Shown: positions 32,213-41,601 of the stretch, one piece after another
Position numbering within the stretch: the stretch's first letter is position 1
Layout of the letters: the number at the start of each line of letters is the position of its first letter
Assembly (NCBI GenBank): GCA_028554645.1
Contig: JAQOOI010000007.1
Location: forward strand, 186,001-250,000
DNA from: Omphalotus guepiniiformis
Lineage: Eukaryota; Basidiomycota; Agaricomycetes; Agaricales; Omphalotaceae
Direction: 5' to 3'
DNA length: 64,000 nucleotides
Program-made: the position numbers and the translations under genes
Notes under the pieces: generated by a model
The model's database searches: none
The model's input: the letters and a program-made list of their open reading frames with translations, nothing else
Told to the model about the DNA's origin: nothing

Positions 32213-34371
32213 ATGCTTCTCTGGATAACTGGTATCCTCTCAGTAACCTGCGTTTCGTTGTCACTTTTCTGGCGTTTACTGCGACGAAAGCTGCTCTTGA
32301 AGCAAACTTGCGTAGAAGATCTAAAATTCCTTGGCGACCCTCGCACTGCGGACAAGAGGATCAAGGGTACTGTGGTGGTTTGCGGTGGCAGGTAATCCAT
32401 TCTGTCAATGGTGTATACGTTAAAGCGCTCACGAACTTCATAGCATAGGGGGTCTATTAGCTGCGCGAATTTGCCACGACCACTTCGAGAAAGTGATCAT
32501 TGTTGAACCCGAGAGCTGGCTCGGGTCTGAAGACGCTGTCCGAAAGGATGCCTGGAACCAGCAACATTCACGCACGCGTGTAATGCAATATAATTCGTTA
32601 CAAGGTATGTAGACCCGTTTAATCTCACTCAGAGTCTTGCCAAATCTTTTCTAGCTATTCAAGTGCTAGGGTTCATGGGCTTTTGCAAACTTTTCCCAAA
32701 TTTCGTCGCGGAATGCAAAGCTTCTGACATTCAGTGAGCAGTCTTGATTCTGGCTGAACTGGTTGAGTCTTATCTATTTACCACTTTAGCGTCTGCGCAG
32801 GAGATTTTCGTATTTCCATTTGGGGAAATGTGCAGCAAATCCCACATGATATGTACAACGGAGATCTTCCCAAAACGTTGTTCACAGGTCGTCCCGGTCT
32901 TGAAACACTTCTCCGTCGTCTCGTGTTGAACAAGGACATGTACCCAAATATCACTCAAATGATCGGTACAGTTGCCGGTATGGTTCGAAACGCCGATGAT
33001 ACCAAGAAAGTGAAAGGAGTCATGGTTCGCCAGTATGGAGGAGGTGATTCAAGACTCGATGCGGACCTCGTCATAGGTAAATTTCATTCTTGAGGCACGT
33101 ACATTTTTGAACTTTGCTTCGTAGATTGTACGGGCCCGGCATCCTCTGGTATCAAGTGGCTGCGTCGCGAAGGTTTTGGGTATGCTTCCAACGGAGGGTA
33201 TCTTGAGGGTACCCTACCATTGGATGACCTGACAATACAATATGATCAGAAAATTCAGTATGCAACTTTTGTCTTCCGTGTTACGAAGGAGCTTTGCGAA
33301 CGACATCCCGTCAAGGGCGGCTGGGAGAATTGTGGACCTATATATAGTTGCGTCACAGATTCTTCAGTCGATCACCGAGCTATATATTGCTTAAGAGTCG
33401 ACGGCGACTTAGGTTTGTGCATTCTTCGCCACAATCCATCCATCTACTTATTTGTTTGCAGTCAACGTGTGCTGTGGCGCTTGGGGACTCTCTGAACTTC
33501 CTACTACTCTAGAAGAGATAAAGAGCTATGCAAGGTCAATGGTTACAGAGAAACCCATATCCGTTTGGTTTTTCGAGTTTTTGGACCTCCTTGGAGAGGT
33601 CGAGGCCACGATGACCTATAGTAAGGTACGAGTGCGTGAGTGTTAGAATTTAGAACGAGTGCCGTTTTGGAAGATACTGATTGTATTTTCCCAGCTGCTA
33701 CATCCTTTACTAGGTTCGAGAAAGCAGTCAACTTGCCATCAAACTGGATAGCTTTGGGAGATAGTGTCATGCGGGTCAATCCTGTTTTAGGGTTAATCGT
33801 GATTATAGCTCTTATCGTAAAGGTCTTCCTAACCTTTTGCTCAGCCAGGGATGCACAAAGGCCCTGATGGGTGTTATATGTTTGAACAGCCTACTCACAG
33901 ATGTACACTCTACACTTCCGGACACGTTCTCCATGGAGTTTTTCAAACAACAAGCTGACAAGATTACTCCTATTTGGTAAGGAGCACTCGAATGTTGATG
34001 AGAACAAGCACACTGATCCCCACCAGGGATGGCGTGAAGACGGCTGGTGAGTGTTGATTTGACTGTCTGTATTCAAATACTTATCACAGCATAGATTACG
34101 GTTATGGAACAACTGTTCCTATTGAAGGCGAGACCCTATCCAAAGGTGCTTTGATGAGGTGGTACATTCGAAAGCTACATATCCTTTCGTTCACCGTAGG
34201 TTTTCATAATCCACACGTAGCCCCCCTGTCGTAATTGATTGCATCTAGGATAAGCAAGCAGGTTCCGCCTTGTGGCATGTCCAGATGTTCCTAGCTCCAC
34301 CAATTGATACTCTGCAGTTTGGGTTGGTCATGAAGGTGCTTTGGACCTTTTTGGTTAATCCAAAAGCGTAG
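32213..34371 (+). CDS. FAD-dependent monooxygenase-like protein, copy 1, 546 aa, 11 exons
   Basis: Exons: 32213-32391, 32444-32604, 32655-32733, 32790-33076, 33125-33412, 33462-33635, 33695-33791, 33845-33976, 34027-34046, 34095-34195, 34249-34371. Every phase closes over 546 codons. Residues 1-24 form a membrane anchor (MLLWITGILSVTCVSLSLFW). The Rossmann FAD motif is VVVCGGSIGGLLAARI (~54-69, completed by exon 2), the second conserved block is DLVIDCTGPASSGIKWL (~232-248), and the FAD-ribityl motif is ALGDSVMRVNPVLGQG. These are the three marks of group A flavin monooxygenases (PHBH-like). The substrate is unknown; the anchor suggests ER membrane or lipid-like substrates. Acceptor choice at 32443 (TAG-CATAGGG) is fixed by the FAD motif and by copy 2. 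Intact, with a paralogue 7 kb downstream. Confidence 0.88.
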
Positions 34372-35339
34372 GGAAGAATTCTTGTTTCTATTCGCTTGTA
34401 CACTATGTAAACCTGTTAGAGTTTGTGTCTATCACGCGGAACTTAGCCTCTGCTGTGGTTCATTTTTTGTACGAAATAGTCTATCGTACCACAGAGCGGG
34501 ATGACCCTCGAGGCAAAACTAGTTGTCTTACAGCTCGAGGCCCGGATACAACTGTCACCTTCCTGTACGCCAAACCTCCATTGGCAGCTCCGATTCTATT
34601 CGCTTAACCCCTAGCTGGCCTTAAATTGTAATCACCGAAGGAGACTCCCTCGTCCGGTGACAAATAGACATGGAGGTATCCACTATTCGCAGTGTCGTGG
34701 TCGAAACCGTATGAAGGAGGATTGGTGAGTTCGTGCTTCTCTGTCTTCGAGGTATGGCATTTTCGACGAACAGAGCTACGACATCCTTTTACTTGAGGCA
34801 TACACCCATATGAGTATTACTATCGCCATGTCGTTCTCCAAAGACCAAATGAACTTTTTAAGATCGATGCGATCTTCTTGTAGAATGAATGACGAGATTG
34901 ATATTGGTATTGCATGGCTGGAAGCTGGAAACAGCATAATGTGCATTTTCGCAGGCGTCGAGCCGCATCACGTGTTTGGCCGCGTCACACCCCGCAATTC
35001 GATGATTTGGCCTGTCCGGAACTCCCATCTTCACTGAACGTTCAGTACGCTCGCCCGCTACAGTCTCGCTCAAGCAATGTCAATTCACCATGGAGCCACT
35101 CAGGCCGAGGCATATATGCTCGCAAAACGTCTATGGATCGGTTGTGTATGACTAGGTGGATGGATGGTTAGTTGATGGAGATTTGAACGGGCCAGCAAGT
35201 GAGTAAGCATCCGTTATCCCGCTTTCTCTCTGAGTACTCATCTAAAAATAGGTTCGTGTTTCGGTGATGCTCTCACTAACCATGTTGCTGCACTCGTTAG
35301 AGGCTCACTATATCATCCGCTTGCTGATTACGCCAGTGC
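34372..35339. other. Intergenic region, no recognised gene
   Basis: The first ~70 bases downstream of the stop match the 3' flank of monooxygenase 2 (GGGAAGAATT, TACACTATGTAAA-type phrases) and then diverge. Nothing else is recognised. Confidence 0.5.
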
Positions 35340-35739
35340 TCAGTCTTGCCAGGAGCAGCTCAATTATACTTTTCATGGGCATTTCGTATTTTACCAGCAT
35401 ATGAAATAGTGACTTTGCGACCCCAATGCTTTGCTTCGCTCGCTGCCGCACAAAACGACATCCGCTAATTGTGAGTACGCATATATGCAGCCCTGAAATG
35501 CTTTTAAACGCGTAAATTTCAAGCTCGACTGACGCGCGCACTGGATGAACTCAAGAGCTTCACCGCGGTTATCGTTGTCCTTGTACACATAACCCATCGA
35601 ACGGCCGTTCACAAACCTCCACGCCTTGAAACTTCCTTCCTCCCTTCTTTACGTGCTTCGCTGCATTACTCTCGAATCGGAAGCCGTCAATGCTGGAGTT
35701 TTTCGTTCAAGCTATCAATGTGAACGTTCGCGTTCGTGA
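35340..35739 (-). repeat. Dispersed repeat, left part (interrupted by Copia)
   Basis: In reverse orientation this aligns with about 58420-58760: shared phrases include GAAGGAAGTTT, GGCGTGGA, TTATGTGTACA, GGACAACGA, GAAGCTCTTGA and GCGAAGCAAAGC. The match resumes on the far side of the Copia element (40799 onward). A minus-strand frame at 35391-35612 (GRSMGYVYKDNDNRGEALEF) lies in it but is not clearly preserved in the other copy. Origin unknown. Confidence 0.7.
35735..35739 (+). repeat. Target-site duplication CGTGA, left
   Basis: CGTGA directly precedes the left LTR and matches 40794-40798. Confidence 0.92.
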
Positions 35740-36048
35740 TGTAGACACTGTAAGTAAGGACCTCAGTCGATAATACGCAAACGACTCGTATTACCTGTAG
35801 ACACTGTAAGTAAGGACTACAGATTGTAAGTATATGCGTGAGATTAATAGATAATAAAGAAAGACTCACCCTCAGTCGATAATACGCAAACGACTGAGGG
35901 TGTAAACATCGAGAAACTCAATAAGTATGGAAAGATAAATTCAAATAAGGAGGAAAAGGAATCCCGCATATTCCGGACAGGCATGAGCAACGCGACCGAT
36001 CCGTCATTACTCCTCTCAGTCAACACCTCGCAAATCTACTCCTTAACA
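35740..36048 (-). repeat. Copia LTR (3' LTR in element orientation), 309 bp
   Basis: Starts TGTAGACACTGTAAG and ends CTCCTTAACA. It contains an internal ~20-bp direct duplication (GTAGACACTGTAAGTAAGGA, at 35741 and ~35800) and an 8-bp inverted repeat CTCAGTCG/CGACTGAG around 35876-35905. Confidence 0.93.
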
Positions 36049-36804
36049 CTCCCCCTGGCTTCATGCCTTCTCCAATCCAGTCCCAGCCTACTAACGAGCG
36101 CACGATGAGTCGATTTCGGTAGTGGTTTAGTGAGGATGTCAGCGAGGTGTCCTGCGAAGACACATGAGTGACGTTAATCTGTTCAGCATGTACCCGATCC
36201 CGGATATAATGGTAACGGATGTCGAGGTGTTTAGACAGTCCATGAGCTTTCGTTGTCTCGGTCAGGCTAATCGAGCCAAGGTTGTCACCGAATAAGTGGA
36301 ATGGGAAATGTTCCGGGAGGCCACTTTCGTCGAGCCATGACTTCATCCACATAGCTTGTTGCGCAGCCCTGGCAAGAGAGATGGTATTCAGCTTCGGTGG
36401 AGGACAACGCAACGACTGGCTGTCGTTTCGATGACCAGGGAAACAGGAGACCCTCCCATGAAGAAAATATACCCCGAAGTCGACCTCCGCGTGTCCTGTA
36501 CATCCTGCCAGTCTGCATCCACAAACCCAGCCAGTTTAGCCCCCTTCCCATTACTCGCATCTTCCGAGAAGCTATACTCAACCCGTATCCAGCGTCCCCT
36601 TTATGTACCTGCTCAAACCACCAACAATTCCCAATGCTCCGGCGCGGGGTTAGACTGTACTTGACCAAGGACACTGCAAGCGTACGCAATGTCGGGACGG
36701 GTACCCGAACTCCCCCATAACATACAACCCAGCAACGGTCGAAAAGGCTTGTCCTTCATGAATGCTGCTTCGTCGTCTGATAATGGCTCGGAACGTGTTT
36801 TCAC
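36020..36804 (-). pseudogene. Copia RNase H region, frameshifted
   Basis: Pieces in two or more frames encode ALSSTEAEYHLSCQGCA and LARAAQQAMWMKSWLDESG, the usual Copia RNase H blocks, then HLFGDNLGSISLTETTKAHG, SKHLDIRYHYIRD and a terminal ~40 residues. Upstream, RPDIAYACSVLGQVQSNP and PEHWELL connect it to the reverse transcriptase. Frame changes inside otherwise well-conserved blocks point to few, recent single-base indels. Confidence 0.85.
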
Positions 36805-37465
36805 CTGTACACGAGGAGGGAGAGAGTATCAAGAGGATATAGGTCCCAAAGATCAAAGTGCCGTAAGACTTTTTCGAAGTAGTTAGACTGAGAGATCGCA
36901 ATATCACCATTCGGAAACTTCTCGACCGTGAGCCCCAACAACAAATAGAGCATCGACCTCCTTCAGTCCCATTTCTCAGCAAACTCCTTTACAACCCTAT
37001 CAGCCTCTTGGTCCGTAGATGAAACACTGAAAGCCGTCGTCAGTATGCGTGGTAGTTACTGTGAATGAACCGTCCACGTTTTGACGCGATCGAACACAGG
37101 GATCCGCCTTGGATGAGTAGAAACCTAGGTCTTCATACCCTTGATGAAGTGTTTTGTACCAATGTGTCCCGACTGAACAAAGCCATATAAGGGACGTTTC
37201 ATCAGGCATACCTTGCTCTCCTCCCCCTGCTTGATGAACCCTTTCGGCTGCCACATATACATGGGTCGATCCATGACACCATTTAGGTACGCCGCAGAAA
37301 GTCGAACTGACGAACCTTCAAACGACGTACTGCCGCGACGGCCATAGTCATTCGAACGGATTCCAATCGAGCCACCATAGCCCATCCCTTGTCAAAATCC
37401 ACTCCAGGTACCTGAGAATCACCCGCCCAACATACCTCGCTTTCGGCTTCAGAATATTCCCTCAC
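36805..37465 (-). pseudogene. Copia reverse transcriptase region, frameshifted
   Basis: Recognisable blocks in shifting frames: FLNGVMDRPMYMWQPKGFIK in outline (MYMWQPKGF), CLMKRPLYGFVQSG (Copia L-x-K-x-LYG-x-x-Q), and the catalytic-type box THTDDG in place of the usual YVDD. Several frame changes separate them. The TDD variant may be real or the result of nearby errors. Confidence 0.8.
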
Positions 37466-37944
37466 CGTCCAACTTCACATCATAAACCCACATTCCATCC
37501 ACACAATGAGCCCCATCCGGCAACTCAACTAACTCCCAGCAAACCTCGGACCTCCAAGTTGTCGATTTCAGCCTTCATGGCAGGGTACCAAAACGCCTCG
37601 TTACGCATAGCCTCTTCATAAGAACATGAATCCGTATGGCACCACCCACCTTTGACAAGACTCGCCAGAACCACGGGATCGTCGATGAGAGTGTGGGGAT
37701 GAGGAATGTCAGCCATATCCCCAAATTTGCAGCCGGTCGAGCAGCGTCTTGGGCCCATTCAGCACCTGCAGCACGCTCCACATCTTCACGCTCATTGTAT
37801 TCCAGACGACAAGACTCAGCAGCAGAGGGACGTGTGAGACGAGAAGATCGACGAAGTGGTGCTGTAGCCGGAGGTGCTTCCTTGGCACCATTTGGGGCAA
37901 GGGGAATGATCGGAGCAGCTGGCGGCGTCTGGGCCGGTCGTTGA
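37466..37944 (-). pseudogene. Copia integrase-reverse transcriptase linker region
   Basis: A minus-strand segment includes SYEEAMRNEAFWYPAMKAEIDNLEVRG in outline (EEAMRNEAFWYPAMKAEID), the conserved entry into the Copia reverse transcriptase. Upstream of it the sequence is low-conservation linker. Confidence 0.7.
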
Positions 37945-38197
37945 CAACGGGCAAATTCTCATGTGGTGGAGTAGTTGAGTTGTCGAGAACTTCGTCAGTT
38001 TATATCAAATTTGGAAGGACGCGTAACGATGTGTGGTGCCTTCCTCGAAAATGACATCTCGAACCTCGAAAACCGCGCGTCGAGACGGGTCATACACGCG
38101 ATAACCACGACAATCCATGTAGCCAACCATTACACCCTTCCAGCCCTGCCGACCAAGTTTTCCCTCGACACGATCCAGATCCTTGACCCATACATCG

Positions 38198-38940
38198 CTA
38201 CCCCCAACGCCGTAGATGTGAGATGTTCAACCGATGTCGAAGTTGGAACCACTTGGCCCATGGGATGATATTTGGATGACGAGAAGAAGGTATAAATCCA
38301 CGGACGTAACAGTGGGCGGCTGCAGACTCAGCCCACCATTCGTGGGACATACGAGAGTCTTCCAATTGGGTTCGAGCACCTTCAATCACGGTGCGGTTTG
38401 CACGTTCGACATGACCGTGGCAGCGGAGGACACTTTGGGAATACGCTCGTATAGGATGCCGTGTTCATCGAGATAGGCAAGAAATAAAGTGTTATCAAAT
38501 TCTCGACCCTTGTCAAATCAAACAATCTTCAGACGACAACCGGTCTGCTTCTCGGCCATAACATGAAACTTCTGAAATGTATGGAGGACTGTTTCAGCAT
38601 CTTTACTTTCGAGGAAATAAGGGATCTTTATAGACGTGCCACCATCAGCACATAGCATCATATACCAAGCTCCCCCTCGACTTCTCATTCGTGAACACCC
38701 CCACAGATCTAGATGTACCCGTTCCAGAGGCTCAGACTCATGGGAAACCACATCGTCAAATGGGCGGCGTGAAATCTGCCGAAGACACAATCCTCGCAAA
38801 GACCATTAACCTTTCGGTCCGTAATTGTAAGTCCATCAATTAGACCACTGTCAGCAAGCTTCAGAATGGATCGTATGTCTGCATGCCCAAACCGTCCGTG
38901 CCACGCTTCTAACCCGACCGTTTTATGGAGGGATCGACTA
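38198..38940 (-). pseudogene. Copia integrase, frameshifted
   Basis: The zinc-binding part reads WHGRFGHADIRSILKLAD then GLCEDCVFGRFH (H...H and C-x2-C). The catalytic core begins LERVHLDLWGCSRMRSRGG (first catalytic Asp), continues MMLCADGGTSIKIPYFLESK, and after a shift reads EWWAESAAAHCYVRGFIPS. The frame changes at least twice. Confidence 0.82.
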
Positions 38941-39446
38941 CCCGTTGTTGCGGCAACGATTTCATTGACAACTTTGACAGCATATAGTGAGCGGGAACCT
39001 TCTGTGTGCGAGAATGTTCCTTCAAGAATGACTGTTGCGATTTAGGGTCAACCACTGTCATTACTGACGCTCCCCAGATCCCCGAAAGCCTAAGATGTCC
39101 AGTGCTGGTAACGAAATTAAAGTTCATATTGAAGGAAGGGGTATGCACAGCCGGTAGAATAATCCGGTGGACTCTTCCGTCTCGTAATTGAACTCGCAAC
39201 TGAACAGTTCCTGAGCCGACAATGCGGAATGCATGATCAGGGGTGTTGCCAACAATGCTATCCTCCTTGTACGTGCTGAAATGCTCCCGAAGTGCAAAAC
39301 AATGGACAGTTTGCCCCGCTATCGAGGTAGGTGGGTATAAGGCCTGGAGCAGGCGATGTATTAACGACACAGGCGAGAGGGGTACTCGAGGTATCTACGT
39401 CTAGACCTAAATTCTCCGTCACCAGTCTAACATTCTCCCTTCGCAA
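38909..39446 (-). pseudogene. Copia protease region, frameshifted
   Basis: YLDSGANCPLF carries the aspartic protease D-S-G motif. The following segment (FRIVGSGTVQLRVQLRDG, then LPAVHTPSFNMNFNFVTST) is the typical protease-to-integrase stretch. Confidence 0.8.
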
Positions 39447-40422
39447 TCTAGGGGAACATTGAGACTGATGAGTTCGAGATTCAGGAAAAGACAGGAGACA
39501 CCTACCCTCGCTCGTGAAATTCGCACCAAGCGCAAACGTTTCGATAGGCGTGAGGTCGACGACGGCCGCAGCAGTGGGAGGGTTATTACTCGGCTCGTTG
39601 GAGGTGGATCCGGTACTGACAGGCTCCTTTCCTTGGGTGCCTTATACCATTTCGGCCCCTTTCCTTCCATTCCGCCACCAGCTGCCCAACAACGCTTGTC
39701 GGAATGTCCAGGTCGGTTACAATTAGAACACACGAATTTAGCGGGAGTAGTGACAGCGAGGGCAGAAGGATCAGCAGTAGCGATAGCCTTGTCTCGATTT
39801 GTGAACATCCAGTACTCCATTAAAGCCGCAATTACTTCGTCAACCTTCTTCTTGGACTGATGAGCCTGAACCAGCGTAAACCAAGCAGGGGGGAAGGGAT
39901 GAAAATATCACCGAGATCATTTTCGCATCCGAGATGGTGCACCCAAACATTCGTTGCAGCAATGCGAAGAGTCTCTAGAGTATGAAGATGAGCTTCAAAA
40001 TCCCCTCCTTCAGCTAGTCGAACACTCTCAAGTCGCTTGAGCGCAATGTCCTGGTAAACCTGTGTAGTAACGTCGAACTTTGCCTTCAGTCTCGTCCACA
40101 TATCTGCAGCAGACATTTCTGGGCTAATACCATGAGAACCAGGGTCCGACTATGTTCTGGTATATGAGGCCAGAGACATGACCTTCACGGAACAGCCATT
40201 CGTCGTAGGAAGGGGTAGATGAGTTGATGAAGGTAGGTGCAGCAGGAACAGTGGCAGCATTTGCGACAGGAGCGCTGGGCTGAGCGATGGTGCTGGCGAG
40301 GTAACCCAGTACCCTTTGCTTCGCGCAGAACTGATCAAGAAGGCCTTAAAAGGAACCCAATTCTCAATTCCTTTGAGTCGACGATCCTCCGGGAAGATGG
40401 CAACATTATTAAGCGCATTCAT
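39419..40422 (-). pseudogene. Copia gag with CCHC zinc knuckle, frameshifted
   Basis: Three minus-strand pieces: MNALNNVAIFPEDRRLKGIE and WVPFKAFLISSARSKGYWV; then SAADMWTRLKAKFDVTTQVY and LHTLETLRI; then the knuckle CSNCNRPGHSDKRC. The pieces sit in different frames. Confidence 0.85.
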
Positions 40423-40481
40423 CGACGTCCTAGTGAAGACACTGTCAAGATAGGCAATGATATACTTTCTGACTGCGAATC

Positions 40482-40793
40482 TGTAGACACTGTAAAGTAA
40501 GGACCTCAGTCGATAATACGCAAACGACTCGTATTACCTGTAGACACTGTAAGTAAGGACTACAGGATTGTAAGTATATGCGTGAGATTAATAGATAATA
40601 AAGAAAGACTCACCCTCAGTCGATAATACGCAAAACGACTGAGGTGTAAACATCGAGAAACTCAATAAGTATGGAAAGATAAATTCAAATAAGGAGGAAA
40701 AGGAATCCCGCATATTCCGGACAGGCATGAGCCAACGCGACCGATCCGTCATTACTCCTCTCAGTCAACACCTCGCAAATCTACTCCTTAACA
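40482..40793 (-). repeat. Copia LTR (5' LTR in element orientation), 312 bp
   Basis: Differs from 35740-36048 by four single-base insertions and one single-base deletion and by no substitution; most fall in runs of identical bases (AA to AAA, GGG to GG, C to CC). Confidence 0.93.
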
Positions 40794-40798
40794 CGTGA
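40794..40798 (+). repeat. Target-site duplication CGTGA, right
   Basis: Matches 35735-35739 and directly follows the right LTR. Confidence 0.92.
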
Positions 40799-40905
40799 CG
40801 ATGGAGTCATTTGGGCTTTGTTGCGAGGCTTATGTCGAAAGAAGGATACTCTCTGTGGGGTTGAGTTGGGGAAGTGGATTGGTTGAGGATTTAGAAGTAA
40901 CCAAC
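40799..40905 (-). repeat. Dispersed repeat, right part
   Basis: Continues the alignment with the reverse complement of about 58410-58310: GATGGAGTCATTTGGGCTTT here versus GGTGGAGTCTCTTGGGCTTT there, then conserved GCGAGGCTTATGT-like and GGGTTG phrases. Confidence 0.7.
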
Positions 40906-41601
40906 TTCAAGTCTCCCGCCGTCTATTATCTGTCTAGTTTTCGATACACTCTTGGAGGGTCTCAGATTCATCCAGAAGGGGTGCTGAGGGACACGTCCCC
41001 CGTTTTCTTTATTGCTGTTTTCACGCCATGGACCTCGGTATGACTAAGCCGGGGGAATCGCCGCACAAAATGGGGGCTGCTGCATAGACTACAAAGAGTT
41101 TCATCCAGGTTTCATCCGTGAGGTAGTGTCTAGCAGTCAAGAACTCAAGGTATGCCTCCATTACTTGAGGTAGCCGTTGACCGTCTTTTGAAGGATCGGG
41201 TTGAGGCTTACTTTATTCCCCATCATCGGCTGACAGTTTTTCAAGCAGAAGCAGCCATCAACACTTACTTATCGTCGCTCTTCGACGCATTGGACATAGA
41301 GCTTTGCGAGCCGAAAAGGCTATACAGCAGGAATCGGATGCCGAGTGGAACCTGTTGGAACGTCTCCGCTGCGAGGGAGAGAACTGTGTCCGAAGATGAT
41401 TCTCGGATATTAATGTCACTTTATTCAACGTTGCGCGAGTAGATCCTTGCCCGAACCGAGCTAATCGAATAGGAGGTAGACTATAGATGCCCGATGTGAT
41501 TTGTCACTAAGCTTCCGATTAGGATGGAAATGACTCGAGGTTCACATTCGAGGACTATATCTACGTTTTGGAACTGCGAATAGTACGCCTTATCTCCAAC
41601 G
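40906..41601. other. Intergenic region with one unassigned frame
   Basis: A 96-codon + frame at 41152-41442 (FQAEAAINTYLSSLFDALDIE) has a protein-like composition but no recognised family and no splice-supported extension. The final ~100 bases are the promoter of monooxygenase 2 and resemble that of copy 1. Confidence 0.45.

Larger units (their letters stand above)
35740..40793 (-). mobile_element. Full-length Copia-type LTR retrotransposon with broken frames
   Basis: 5,054 bp, bounded by LTRs of 309 and 312 bp beginning TG and ending CA on the + strand, with a 5-bp TSD (CGTGA). On the minus strand the order is gag with zinc knuckle, protease, integrase, reverse transcriptase, RNase H, the Copia order. 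A purine-rich tract (CCAGGGGGAG) directly precedes the 3' LTR. The internal frames shift repeatedly, so no single polyprotein is open. The two LTRs differ only by five single-base indels and no substitutions, so insertion is young or the indels are errors. It is inserted in a dispersed repeat between two monooxygenase paralogues. Confidence 0.93.

Noticed and set aside
32444..32450. Alternative acceptor GCATAG for exon 2 of monooxygenase copy 1
   Set aside because: It would shift the frame; the earlier TAG restores the GGSIGG FAD motif and matches copy 2.
41152..41442. 96-codon + frame with FQAEAAINTYLSSLFDALDIE
   Set aside because: Looks protein-like but has no family match I can name and no supported exon partners; left as unassigned.
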